A stretch of 64,000 bases of DNA, taken from Flavobacterium ginsenosidimutans. GTDB taxonomy: Bacteria > Bacteroidota > Bacteroidia > Flavobacteriales > Flavobacteriaceae. The notes under the pieces were generated by a model. The model ran no database searches, had not been told where the DNA came from, and saw only the letters and a program-made list of their open reading frames with translations. Position 1 is the first letter of the stretch; each line of letters opens with the position of its first letter. The DNA lies in assembly GCF_003254625.1 (NCBI RefSeq), contig NZ_QJRJ01000074.1, forward strand, positions 62,001 through 126,000, written 5' to 3'. Of this stretch, positions 35,979 through 44,465 are shown one piece after another. Both the position numbers and the translations under genes were made by a program.

Positions 35979-36137
35979 TTATTTTTTAACGCAGCAAGAT
36001 TTTTTATCTTTCTTGTCTGTTGTCTTTTTGCAGCAAGATTCTTTTTTAGTTTTTTCTTTTGCAACTGGTTTTGTTTCCTGAGCGGTTACACCAATTGAAA
36101 ATAAAGCAACAGTAACGATTGTAATTACTTTTGTCAT
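35979..36137 (-). CDS. small secreted Cys-Cys/Lys-rich protein
   Basis: This 52-residue gene is too short for standard ORF lists. It has an N-terminal signal peptide (MTKVITIVTVALFSIGVTAQ) and a mature part of 32 residues that is nearly half Lys and carries two CC pairs in the context ESCCKK and KSCCVKK. A -7 box at 36184-36191 (TATATTTG on this strand) precedes it. The CC pairs near a copper island suggest metal binding in the periplasm. The family is unrecognised, but the signal peptide, start and promoter support a real gene. Confidence 0.75.
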   Translation of the reverse strand: MTKVITIVTVALFSIGVTAQETKPVAKEKTKKESCCKKTTDKKDKKSCCVKK

Positions 36138-36183
36138 TTTGTTTTAATTGTTTTTTGTTAGAAGAATTTATAATTGAGTGAAT

Positions 36184-36191
36184 CAAATATA
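36184..36191 (-). promoter_or_regulatory. putative -7 box for the small Cys-Cys protein
   Basis: On the minus strand the bases read TATATTTG, 46 bases before the small gene's start. Confidence 0.45.
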
Positions 36192-36255
36192 AATGGATTT
36201 TTTATTGTAAGAATAGTTTTATTGTTAATGTTTTGGTAAAAGTGAATTAATTTTA

Positions 36256-36657
36256 TCACTTGTTTTTCATAATTTGACTAACATAATTTTTATGATTACT
36301 ATATCCATTTTTTTCTGGATTCTCCAAATCTAACATTTCTCCTAATGAAGTATCGAAAATCTGCCAATTATGAAGTTTTGCTAATTCAATAATTTTAAAT
36401 AGTGCTTCTTCACTATAAAGAGAAATCATCTTATTACTGCTTGGCTCATCATCAAAAAAGAAATTAATATCATCATTAATAGAATCAGAAAAGAAATCCT
36501 TACTACTATTTTTATTTTTTTGATCTTCCGCATTTTTTGTTGAACAATTTTCTAGCAGTATTTTATCAAAATCGATTGGAAGAAGTTTTTCTTCATCTAA
36601 ATCTTGAATAGAAATTATTTTTTCTGCGGAATTAAAAAGTACAATATCCCAACTCAT
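36256..36657 (-). CDS. hypothetical acidic protein
   Basis: The 133-residue protein starts MSWDIVLFNSAEKIISIQDLDEEKLLPIDFDKILLENC and is strongly acidic, with a low-complexity middle (SKDFFSDSINDDINFFFDDEP). The start MSWDIVLFNS is shared by a family of small uncharacterised Bacteroidota proteins sometimes found near polymorphic toxins; this is recollection and not shown by the sequence. There is no toxin gene next to it here. It lies alone between the small Cys-Cys protein and the multicopper oxidase, and no function is assigned. Confidence 0.6.
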   Translation of the reverse strand: MSWDIVLFNSAEKIISIQDLDEEKLLPIDFDKILLENCSTKNAEDQKNKNSSKDFFSDSINDDINFFFDDEPSSNKMISLYSEEALFKIIELAKLHNWQIFDTSLGEMLDLENPEKNGYSNHKNYVSQIMKNK

Positions 36658-36750
36658 AATTAATCATTTTTAAAGTAGTAAAATTATTACAATTAATAGA
36701 ATTAAACAAGTTATTGTAATATGGACTAAATAACTTAAATGTTTTAAAAA

Positions 36751-38994
36751 TCAATAATTCAAATTAACCCCAAAACCAATTCCCATATCGCTGTCATAAT
36801 GTGTTGTAATTCCGAAGTTTCTCGCAACAATATATTTTAATCCCGCCATATATTCTTTATCTGTATTCCACATTAAATTCATTCGAAGTCTTTGCGAAAG
36901 CGGAATATCTTTTCGTTCAAATTGTAAACGAACATTTCCGTCTGTATACACCTCAACTTGTGCTTTTATCAGCATTGGTAAAGTGTATTCAAGACCCGCA
37001 CTAAAAACCGAACGATTGTCTTTTGTATTACTTTGGCCAAAAAGATTCTGTTCCTGCTCGTCCATTCCCATTCTTCGGTATCTCCAGTCAAAACCAATAA
37101 AAGGCATCAACCATTGATTTTTTCCAATATAACGACCAATGTGTGTTTCCGTTTCATAACCATGTTCATTATTATAACCCAATCTCCATTCGGTTCCGAT
37201 ACTCCAACGCGTATTGCTGAACATTGCTTCACCATCATTCCCATTGCTGGCAAAATCATTTTCAGCCATAAAATGAAACATGCGATCGTCCATTTTTAGC
37301 ATTTTGTAAGCCATTTCCGGATGATGAATCAGAGGATTTGGTGCTGAATTTTCATAAGTAAAAATTCTCCCCATTCCAGCCATCATGTGATATAAAATAT
37401 GGCAGTGAAAAAACCAGTCGCCATCAGCATTTGCTTGGAATTCGATCGTATCGGTTTCCATTGGCATAATATCAATGACATTTTTCAATGGAGCATAATC
37501 GCCGTGTTCGTTTAAAATTCTAAAATCATGTCCGTGTAAATGCATTGGGTGTCGCATCATCGAACCATTGTATAAAACGATGCGAACGTTTTCTCCCTTT
37601 TTAATTAAAATTTTATCCGTTTCAGAAACCACTTTGTTATCTAAACTCCAAACATAACGATTCATATTTCCGGAAAGCGTAAAACGCAATTCTTTTACAG
37701 GAGCATCTTTTGGAAGATTTGTTTTAAAAGGAGATTTCAGCATTCCGTAATTCAGAGTCACAATTTCAGAAGTTTCAGTACTGTCACTTTCCGTTTTCAT
37801 TTCTTCCATATTATGATTCGAATGATCCATTTTTGGTTTTGAATTTTCATCTTCACCTGAAATTTCTGGATACATTACAGCATTCATGTCCATTTTATTC
37901 AAAGACATATTCATGCCCATATCATTCATTTCGCCATTCATTTTCATCATATCGTTCATCATTTTCATGCCTTCAAAATATTTTAATTTTGAAAGATGAT
38001 GAACAGGCTGTTTTTCTCCATTTCCTAAAAACAAAGATGCAGATCCCGTTCTGTCTTCGGCTGTAGCCAAAAAAGCAAAAGATTTATGGTCTTCGGGAAT
38101 CGTAACCACAACATCATAGGTTTCAGAAACTGCAATAATCAAACGATCGACTTCTACAGGTTCGACATCATTTCCGTCGCTCGCTACAACGGTAATTTTT
38201 CCTCCGCCATAAGTCAGCCAGAAATAACTTGATGCGCCTCCGTTTGCAATTCGCAATCGGACTTTTGAACCTGGTTTAAGGTCTGAAAACTGCTGTTCAT
38301 TTTTCCCATTAATGAGAAACTTTTCATAATAGACATCGCTGACATCCATCGCATTCATTCGTTTCCATTCATTGGTTACTTTGGTCGAAAAATGTCCTTG
38401 TTTTAAAGCTTCGGCATAACTTTGTGTTGTTCCTTTTTTAATTGCAAACCAATCATTGGCATTATGGAGCATTCGCTGGATATTTTCTGGTTTCAAATCT
38501 GACCATTCACTTAAAATGACAGGAATTGTCGGCAAATCGTCAATTCCTTTTCGAATTGTTGAATCGTCTTTTTTCTTATTGATGATAAAAAGCCCGTACA
38601 GACCAATTTGTTCTTGTAAGCCCGAATGACTGTGATACCAATACGTTCCGTTTTGAATTATAGGAAAAGTGTATTTATGAGTTGTTCCAGGTTCAATAGG
38701 CATTTGCGTAAGATATGGAACTCCATCTTCTTTATTTGGAAGAAACAATCCGTGCCAGTGCATCGAAGTCGTTTCTTTTTTGAGTTCGTTATGAACATAA
38801 ATTTCGGCAATATCGCCTTCGGTAAAAGTCAGAGTTGGCATCGGAATTTGTCCGTTTACTGCAATAGCACGTTTCTCTTTGCCCGAAAAATTGACAATTG
38901 TGTCGCGTACATATAAATCGTAACGAACTACTTTCTGTGCTTTTAGCTGAAAAACAATTAAAAAAAGCACAAGTATATAATTGATTTTTATCAT
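36751..38994 (-). CDS. multicopper oxidase fused to a CopB-like C-terminal barrel
   Basis: The 747-residue protein has a signal peptide (about 1-19) and a three-domain copper oxidase: HWHGLFLP and WYHSHSG (first copper-ligand pair), HPMHLHGHDF (about 495-504) and HCHILYHMMAGMGR (about 542-555) supply the type 1/2/3 copper ligands. A Met-rich linker (MMNDMMKMNGEMNDMGMNMS, about 343-362) is typical of Cu(I)-oxidising CopA/PcoA/CueO proteins. The last 170 residues (from about 575, RWSIGTEWRLGYNNEHGYETETHIGRY...FGVNLNY) look like the outer-membrane barrel of CopB/PcoB. The gene precedes nothing else on its strand but follows copA by three bases, so oxidase and pump are co-transcribed. Confidence 0.92.
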   Translation of the reverse strand: MIKINYILVLFLIVFQLKAQKVVRYDLYVRDTIVNFSGKEKRAIAVNGQIPMPTLTFTEGDIAEIYVHNELKKETTSMHWHGLFLPNKEDGVPYLTQMPIEPGTTHKYTFPIIQNGTYWYHSHSGLQEQIGLYGLFIINKKKDDSTIRKGIDDLPTIPVILSEWSDLKPENIQRMLHNANDWFAIKKGTTQSYAEALKQGHFSTKVTNEWKRMNAMDVSDVYYEKFLINGKNEQQFSDLKPGSKVRLRIANGGASSYFWLTYGGGKITVVASDGNDVEPVEVDRLIIAVSETYDVVVTIPEDHKSFAFLATAEDRTGSASLFLGNGEKQPVHHLSKLKYFEGMKMMNDMMKMNGEMNDMGMNMSLNKMDMNAVMYPEISGEDENSKPKMDHSNHNMEEMKTESDSTETSEIVTLNYGMLKSPFKTNLPKDAPVKELRFTLSGNMNRYVWSLDNKVVSETDKILIKKGENVRIVLYNGSMMRHPMHLHGHDFRILNEHGDYAPLKNVIDIMPMETDTIEFQANADGDWFFHCHILYHMMAGMGRIFTYENSAPNPLIHHPEMAYKMLKMDDRMFHFMAENDFASNGNDGEAMFSNTRWSIGTEWRLGYNNEHGYETETHIGRYIGKNQWLMPFIGFDWRYRRMGMDEQEQNLFGQSNTKDNRSVFSAGLEYTLPMLIKAQVEVYTDGNVRLQFERKDIPLSQRLRMNLMWNTDKEYMAGLKYIVARNFGITTHYDSDMGIGFGVNLNY

Positions 38995-38997
38995 GGA

Positions 38998-41532
38998 TTA
39001 TAACTTTAAATTTCTCAATCGTAAAGCATTTACGATTACAGATACAGAACTCAAGCTCATTGCCACCGCGGCCAACATCGGCGAAAGCAATACCCCTAAA
39101 AAAGGATATAAAATTCCAGCAGCAATTGGTACGCCCAAAGTGTTATAAATAAAAGCAAAAAATAAATTCTGTTTAATATTTGACATAACGGCATGGCTGA
39201 GGTTTTTAGCTTTTACAATTCCGTTTAAATCACCTTTAACTAAAGTAATTTTTGCACTTTCAATCGCAACGTCAGTTCCTGTTCCCATTGCAATCCCAAT
39301 ATTGGATTGAGCCAAAGCAGGTGCATCATTAATTCCGTCTCCCGACATGGCAACAATTTTCCCTTGTGCTTGAAGACGTTCAATTTCTTTCAATTTATCT
39401 TCTGGAAGACAATCTGCTTTGAAAGAACTTAAATGTAAATGTTCAGCAACGGCTTTTGCAGTATTATGATTGTCACCAGTCATCATGATAACTTCAACAC
39501 CTTGAGCGATTAATTCTTTAATGGCTTTTGCGCTGTTTTCTTTGATAGCATCGGTAATGGCAACATAACCTAAAACAACATTTTCAATTGCGATGTACGA
39601 AATAGTTTTCCCCAGATTTTGTTCAGCTGTAACTTTCTGTTCTAAGTCTGAAGAAACAGAAGCACTAATTTCTTCCATTAATTTTTTATTTCCTAGAGCA
39701 ACTTTTTTGTTTTCAATGTTTCCTAAAACACCTTTTCCAGCGATGGTTTCAAAACCTTGAACTTCTTTAAATTTAGTGTTTTTTGCTTTCGCGAAATTGA
39801 CTACAGCTTGCGCCAAAGGATGTTCGCTATGCTGATTTAACGAAGCAATATTTTGAAGCAGAAAATCTTCCTCATTATTAACCGAATATATTTTTTCTAC
39901 AGATGGTTTTCCTTCGGTAATTGTGCCTGTTTTATCGGTAATTAAAACATCAATTTTATTCATGTTTTCCAAAGCTTCGGCATTTTTGATCAAGATTCCG
40001 TTTTGAGCACCTTTTCCAACACCAACCATAACTGACATCGGAGTTGCGAGTCCAAGTGCGCAAGGGCAAGCAATAATTAAAACGGCAATAGCGTTGATTA
40101 ATCCGTAAACGTAAGCAGGTTCTGGACCAAATTTTGCCCAAAGAAAGAATGTCAAAATCGAAATAATAACAACAGTCGGAACAAAATACTTAGAAACGCG
40201 ATCTGCTAATTTCTGAATGGGAGCGCGAGATCGGCTAGCGTCATTTACCATTTGGATAATCTGCGAAAGCATCGTTTCTGAACCCACTTTTTCAGCAATC
40301 ATCACAAATGATTTTGTGCCATTTATTGTTCCCGAAATTACTGCATCACCAGTTTTTTTATCAACGGGAATTGGTTCTCCCGTAATCATCGATTCGTCAA
40401 TACTACTTTCTCCAGTTGTTATTTTACCGTCTACCGGAATTTTTTCTCCTGGCTTTACGCGAAGTAAGTCGCCTTTTTTGATATTATGAATAGAGATTAC
40501 TTTATCCACTCCGTTCTCAACCAAAGTTGCTTCTGTCGGAGCTAATTTTAATAATTCTTTTATTGCTCCGTTAGTTTGTCCGTGCGCTTTGGCTTCCAAT
40601 AATTGTCCTAATAAAACTAAAGTGATAATTACAGTCGCAGCTTCAAAATACAAATGAATAGTTCCGTGATGCGATTTAAATTCAGAAGGGAAAATATCTG
40701 GAAAAAACATTCCGACGATACTAAATAGAAAAGCAACGCTTGTTCCAATTCCAATTAAAGTAAACATATTCAAGTTCCAAGTCACAATCGATTTGTAAGC
40801 ACGGACAAAAAACATCCAGCCTGCATAAAACAAAACTGGAATCGAAAATAAAAGCTGAACCCAATTCCATTTTTCGATAGACATTATATTGTAAAGCGGA
40901 TTATTTGGAATCATTTCTGACATCGAGATGATGAAAATAGGAAGTGTAAACAGAATCGCGATTTTCATTTTCTTCAATAAATCAGAATAGGTTTTGTTTT
41001 CTTCGCTTTCTGAAGCTTGCATCGGAACTAAATCCATTCCGCAAATCGGACAATCGCCTGGTTCGCTTGAAACGATTTCTGGATGCATCGGACAGGTAAA
41101 TTGTGTTGCAGTTATGGCAACTTGTGGCACTAAATCCATTCCACAAACCGGGCAGTCTCCGGGTTTGTTATAGGTTTTGTCGCCTTCGCAATGCATTGGG
41201 CAATAATAAACACCATTTGCACTATGCTGATGTACTTTTTTTGTTTCTAATTTATGATGATTGTGATGCTCTTTTTTATTGCTAGAACAGCAAGATTTTA
41301 CAGCTGTTTCAGAATGGTTTTTAGGAGAATCCATTTCAATTGTATAATTTCCAGCCACCGATAAAACTTCCTGAAATTTTTCAGTAGGAACATGTTTTTC
41401 CATTGTAATCGTAGCCGTTGGCGGATTTAAGGTAACTTCTGCCTGAACGCCTTCAACTTCATTCAAAGTTTTTTCTACTTTGGTTCGGCATCCGTTGCAC
41501 GACATTCCTGAAATTATATATTGATGAGTCAT
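38998..41532 (-). CDS. copA: copper-translocating P1B-type ATPase with two extra metal-binding domains
   Basis: CopA exports Cu(I) from the cytoplasm. The 844-residue protein starts with an HMA domain ([14 protein letters not shown], CxxC), then two small CPMH...CPxCGMDLVP heavy-metal domains (about residues 109-137 and 144-172). Six to eight membrane spans follow, with the transport motif [13 protein letters not shown] (about 489), the phosphorylation site [27 protein letters not shown] and [12 protein letters not shown]. It is cotranscribed with the multicopper oxidase. Copper rather than zinc specificity is supported by CPC and by the neighbours. Confidence 0.96.
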   Translation of the reverse strand: MTHQYIISGMSCNGCRTKVEKTLNEVEGVQAEVTLNPPTATITMEKHVPTEKFQEVLSVAGNYTIEMDSPKNHSETAVKSCCSSNKKEHHNHHKLETKKVHQHSANGVYYCPMHCEGDKTYNKPGDCPVCGMDLVPQVAITATQFTCPMHPEIVSSEPGDCPICGMDLVPMQASESEENKTYSDLLKKMKIAILFTLPIFIISMSEMIPNNPLYNIMSIEKWNWVQLLFSIPVLFYAGWMFFVRAYKSIVTWNLNMFTLIGIGTSVAFLFSIVGMFFPDIFPSEFKSHHGTIHLYFEAATVIITLVLLGQLLEAKAHGQTNGAIKELLKLAPTEATLVENGVDKVISIHNIKKGDLLRVKPGEKIPVDGKITTGESSIDESMITGEPIPVDKKTGDAVISGTINGTKSFVMIAEKVGSETMLSQIIQMVNDASRSRAPIQKLADRVSKYFVPTVVIISILTFFLWAKFGPEPAYVYGLINAIAVLIIACPCALGLATPMSVMVGVGKGAQNGILIKNAEALENMNKIDVLITDKTGTITEGKPSVEKIYSVNNEEDFLLQNIASLNQHSEHPLAQAVVNFAKAKNTKFKEVQGFETIAGKGVLGNIENKKVALGNKKLMEEISASVSSDLEQKVTAEQNLGKTISYIAIENVVLGYVAITDAIKENSAKAIKELIAQGVEVIMMTGDNHNTAKAVAEHLHLSSFKADCLPEDKLKEIERLQAQGKIVAMSGDGINDAPALAQSNIGIAMGTGTDVAIESAKITLVKGDLNGIVKAKNLSHAVMSNIKQNLFFAFIYNTLGVPIAAGILYPFLGVLLSPMLAAVAMSLSSVSVIVNALRLRNLKL

Positions 41533-41633
41533 TGTATTAGTTTTTTAAGTATTACAATGCAAATTTCCGAAGTATCTGTGAGTTTGGTTTGTAGAATTTT
41601 GTGAATGATTTGTAAGATTTACAAAGGTTTTTG

Positions 41634-41896
41634 TTTCACGCAGATTCCGCAGATTTTAGCAGATTTTTTTGATCTACTTGATTTAAAGCTGAATTTTTGA
41701 AAAATTTTGTATTAATCTCGCAAACTTGCAGAGGCGTGAAGTTTTTTAAATAAGATAAGGCAATAAGTTTTTAAAGTTTTCACGCAGATTTTGCAGATTG
41801 AGCAGATTTGATTAACAAATAAATATCTGCAAAATCTGCTTAAATCTTTTAAAATCTGCGTGAAATAAAACTTTGCGCCTCTGCGACTTTGCGAGA
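41634..41896. repeat. nested CGCAGATT/CTCGCAAA inverted repeats upstream of copA
   Basis: The 373-base gap holds several words in both orientations: an outer 21-base arm (TCTCGCAAACTTGCAGAGGC plus G, 41716-41736) pairs with 41876-41896 with two mismatches; inside, TTTCACGCAGATTT at 41778-41791 pairs exactly with its complement at 41852-41865. Related copies lie at 41634-41670. The region can form a large cruciform or stem-loop and has no coding potential. Confidence 0.65.
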
Positions 41897-41905
41897 AATT
41901 GACTT

Positions 41906-42466
41906 TTACAAATTCTCGATCTGAATACGCTTTTTATCGTTCGATTGTTTGAACGATGTAGGAGTAAAGCCTGTAATTTTTTTAAATTGATTACTCAAAT
42001 GAGCTACATTACTGTAGTTGAGAATATCGGCAATTTCGCTTAACGAAAGTTCATTGTAAATCAATAATTCTTTTACTTTTTCAATTTTTTGACTTATGAA
42101 ATACTTTTCAATAGTCGTATTTTCAATTTCTGAAAACAAATTGCTTAGCGAATTATAATCTTGATTCAGGTTTTCTGCTAAATAATCAGACAAGTTGATT
42201 TTAAGTTCATTGTTTTTATGATGCACTAAATCGACAATCAGATTTTTTATTCTTTCGACGGTTTTTGTTTTTTTATCGTCAATTAAATCAAAACCTAAAA
42301 CTTGAAGGTTTTCTAATAAGACTTCTTTTTGCTCGTCGCTGATTTCTTTTTCCAATTCGACTTCACCCAATTCAACAGAAATAGTAGGAAGTCCGAGTTT
42401 TTCGAACTCAGACTTTACTACCATTTTGCATCGGCTGCACACCATATTTTTGATGTAAAGCTTCAT
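41906..42466 (-). CDS. AraC-type regulator with N-terminal HMA-like copper-binding domain
   Basis: The 186-residue protein fuses two parts. Residues 1-70 resemble an HMA metallochaperone fold with CSRC in MKLYIKNMVCSRCKMVVKSEFEKLG. Residues 85-180 form an AraC-type double HTH: IEKYFISQKIEKVKELLIYNELSLSEIADILNYSNVAHLSNQFKKITGFTPTSFK. Such a one-protein sensor would bind copper directly and control the neighbouring copper genes. It lies in the gap between copA and the DUF3347 gene, two bases from the latter on the same strand. The fold match is by eye, not a computed hit. Confidence 0.85.
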   Translation of the reverse strand: MKLYIKNMVCSRCKMVVKSEFEKLGLPTISVELGEVELEKEISDEQKEVLLENLQVLGFDLIDDKKTKTVERIKNLIVDLVHHKNNELKINLSDYLAENLNQDYNSLSNLFSEIENTTIEKYFISQKIEKVKELLIYNELSLSEIADILNYSNVAHLSNQFKKITGFTPTSFKQSNDKKRIQIENL

Positions 42467-42467
42467 A

Positions 42468-42998
42468 TTATTTAATCGTTTCTACCACGTTTCCGCAAGT
42501 AAGCATAGAAGAACCGTAATACGGATTCTTAACTGCTTTCTCTTTGCTTAACCAGTCAGCATCTGCCATTGGGCAATATTGTTTGTAGATTGGTTGTTCT
42601 GGATTAGAAACTTTTATAAGATCGTAAGTGCTTTTAGATAAAGATTTAAAAGTCTCGCGTTGTTTCTTAAGATCTGTTGTTGCTGAAATACTTTTAGCAT
42701 CGGCAGTTAATTTTTTAACCACTTTCATCCAAACTGTATGTTCGTTGCTTTTTAGTTTGTCCATTTTTACTGCAGTAATCGCTGTCAGTAAGTCTTTGGC
42801 TTTCGCCGAAGTCAATTTGCTGTCACTTTTAATAAGTGCATCTTTTACAGTAAAATAAGCATCATAAACAGATTGAAGCTGACTCGCATCAACGATTTCT
42901 GTTGTTCCTGATTCTAATTTTGCTGTATTTGCCTGAATGTTATTTGTACTAAATAATACTGTAAGTACTGTTGCTAAAGCTATGATTGATTTTTTCAT
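42468..42998 (-). CDS. DUF3347 domain-containing secreted protein
   Basis: The 176-residue protein has a signal peptide (about 1-23) and a DUF3347 domain: SQLQSVYDAYFTVKDALIKSDSKLTSAKAKDLLTAI, then YKQYCPMADADWLSKEKAVKNPYYGSSMLTCG. The two Cys and Met residues near the C-terminus (CPMA, MLTCG) are the likely metal ligands; DUF3347 also occurs fused to CusB-type copper efflux proteins. It is the first gene of the copper operon section, directly upstream of the HMA-AraC regulator. Cu-binding periplasmic role is inferred. Confidence 0.9.
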   Translation of the reverse strand: MKKSIIALATVLTVLFSTNNIQANTAKLESGTTEIVDASQLQSVYDAYFTVKDALIKSDSKLTSAKAKDLLTAITAVKMDKLKSNEHTVWMKVVKKLTADAKSISATTDLKKQRETFKSLSKSTYDLIKVSNPEQPIYKQYCPMADADWLSKEKAVKNPYYGSSMLTCGNVVETIK

Positions 42999-43098
42999 TG
43001 TATATAATATTTTGGTAAAGGATTTTAATTTCCTTTAAAATTAATTAAAAATTTAGTTTTAAAAAAGACCCAATATGGGCTGTCATAAATAGGGAGAA

Positions 43099-43458
43099 TT
43101 ATATTTTCGGCTTTAGCCAAATAGAAGTAAATCCAGAAGAAATTGTAGAGTTACTGTAAAATGAAATAGTGTTTTTTAAAGAAAAATTAAAAACATCATT
43201 TTGTAAATCAAGATCATTTGAAGTTAAAATAACAAATTGCAATGCAGAAGTTGTACAGCCAGAATGACGACATTTTCCGTCACAATTGTGTTTTTCCTGT
43301 TTTGAAGTTTTCTTTTCACAGCATTTTTTAGAACAGCTGTTGTCTTCTTTAGAAGCAACTTCTTTTTGATGCCCCATATTGCATGCGTAAGTATAACTCG
43401 GATTCAAAAAGAAACTTAGCGTTATAAAAAGCAGTATTATATGGATTTTCTTTTTCAA
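43099..43458 (-). CDS. secreted Cys-rich protein of the copper island
   Basis: The 119-residue protein has a signal peptide (about 1-25, ending YTYA) followed by a Cys/Lys/His-rich region (CNMGHQKE, CSKKCCEKKTSKQEKHNCDGKCRHSGC) and a less conserved C-terminus. A cluster of eight Cys in about 45 residues suggests metal binding. A -7 box on the same strand lies at 43480-43487. No family name is recognised. It sits 100 bases upstream of the DUF3347 gene on the same strand. Confidence 0.75.
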   Translation of the reverse strand: MKKKIHIILLFITLSFFLNPSYTYACNMGHQKEVASKEDNSCSKKCCEKKTSKQEKHNCDGKCRHSGCTTSALQFVILTSNDLDLQNDVFNFSLKNTISFYSNSTISSGFTSIWLKPKI

Positions 43459-43479
43459 AGAAATTGTTTTTTAGAAGTA

Positions 43480-43487
43480 CAAATTTA
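43480..43487 (-). promoter_or_regulatory. putative -7 box for the Cys-rich copper-island protein
   Basis: On the minus strand the bases read TAAATTTG, 21 bases before the start. Confidence 0.45.
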
Positions 43488-43529
43488 GTTAAAAATGTTT
43501 GGGAAAATTACTTTTTAAGATTTCGATAA

Positions 43530-44363
43530 CTACAGTTTCTTAAAATCAGTCGGTTTCATGTTTTTACGTTTTTTGAAATAATTCGTCAAATGACTTTCGT
43601 CTGTAAAACCAAATTCGTAGGCAATCTGTTTAATTGGCAATTGATTGTTATGAAATCTTTTTTCGATTAAAGTCGTTCTTAAATTATGAATGTATTCGCG
43701 ATAACTGATACTGAAAGTTCTTTTGAAATAAGCACTAAAATAGGTTTGAGCAATATTAAAATGATCTGCAATTACTTTTACCTGAACCAGTTTTGGCTGA
43801 TAAATATTCTGATGAATGTAATTAGCAATTTGTTCGCTATCCAAATGAGTCGATTTCATCTGTAAATTCATACCTCGGATTGTTTCTTTAATTAAACCAA
43901 AAAGAGAAAGAATCTGATAGAAAACAATGGGAGAGGAGGTGACATCTATATAATGTCCGTATGTTACAATGTTTTCAACGGTATTTTTTAGAATCGTTTT
44001 GCAAGGTTCGTCAAACTTCAAAACCATTTCTTTCAGGATTTTATCGCGCATGAAACTTTCGGGAGTATTTACTAAAAATTCATCGCAAGTAAGATTCTGT
44101 TTGGAGTTGAAATAATTATCAGTGAATTTGATAAAAATGAATCGGGTACTTTTCTTTATATCAAAATAATGTTCGTCGTCTGGCGAAATAACAAATAAAT
44201 CTCCTGCTTTATACGGAAGCAGATTATTGTTGAGGTGATGAATTCCGCTTCCTTTCTTTATATAGATGATTTCGTAATACGTATGAGTATGCGGAGGAAG
44301 ATGAAATTTCTCTTCTTCAAATTCATCAAGAACAAGCGTTTTAAACTGATTTAATTTCGGCAT
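43530..44363 (-). CDS. AraC family transcriptional regulator with cupin domain
   Basis: The 277-residue protein has an N-terminal cupin (FHLPPHTHTYYEIIYIKKGSGIHHLNNN, about 17-44) and a C-terminal AraC double HTH (VQVKVIADHFNIAQTYFSAYFKRTFSISYREYIHNLRTTLIEKR...IKQIAYEFGFTDESHLTNYFKKRKNMKPTDFKKL). The usual effector is a sugar or small organic molecule. It is divergent from the MFS gene across a 102-base gap with -7 boxes for both genes, so it most likely controls that transporter. Confidence 0.9.
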   Translation of the reverse strand: MPKLNQFKTLVLDEFEEEKFHLPPHTHTYYEIIYIKKGSGIHHLNNNLLPYKAGDLFVISPDDEHYFDIKKSTRFIFIKFTDNYFNSKQNLTCDEFLVNTPESFMRDKILKEMVLKFDEPCKTILKNTVENIVTYGHYIDVTSSPIVFYQILSLFGLIKETIRGMNLQMKSTHLDSEQIANYIHQNIYQPKLVQVKVIADHFNIAQTYFSAYFKRTFSISYREYIHNLRTTLIEKRFHNNQLPIKQIAYEFGFTDESHLTNYFKKRKNMKPTDFKKL

Positions 44364-44388
44364 AACCTAAATGTACAATTTTATATCG

Positions 44389-44396
44389 CAAATTTA
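44389..44396 (-). promoter_or_regulatory. putative -7 box for the AraC gene
   Basis: The minus strand reads TAAATTTG, 25 bases before the AraC gene start. Confidence 0.4.
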
Positions 44397-44421
44397 CAAC
44401 TTTTTTTAAGGTTAACGGTGT

Positions 44422-44429
44422 TAATTTTG
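44422..44429 (+). promoter_or_regulatory. putative -7 box for the MFS gene
   Basis: TAATTTTG matches TAnnTTTG, 36 bases before the MFS ATG. It is only 25 bases from the divergent AraC -7 box, so one regulator site could control both. Confidence 0.4.
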
Positions 44430-44465
44430 CGTCGTAGAAATCTATTCCTTTCTACAATAATCAAA

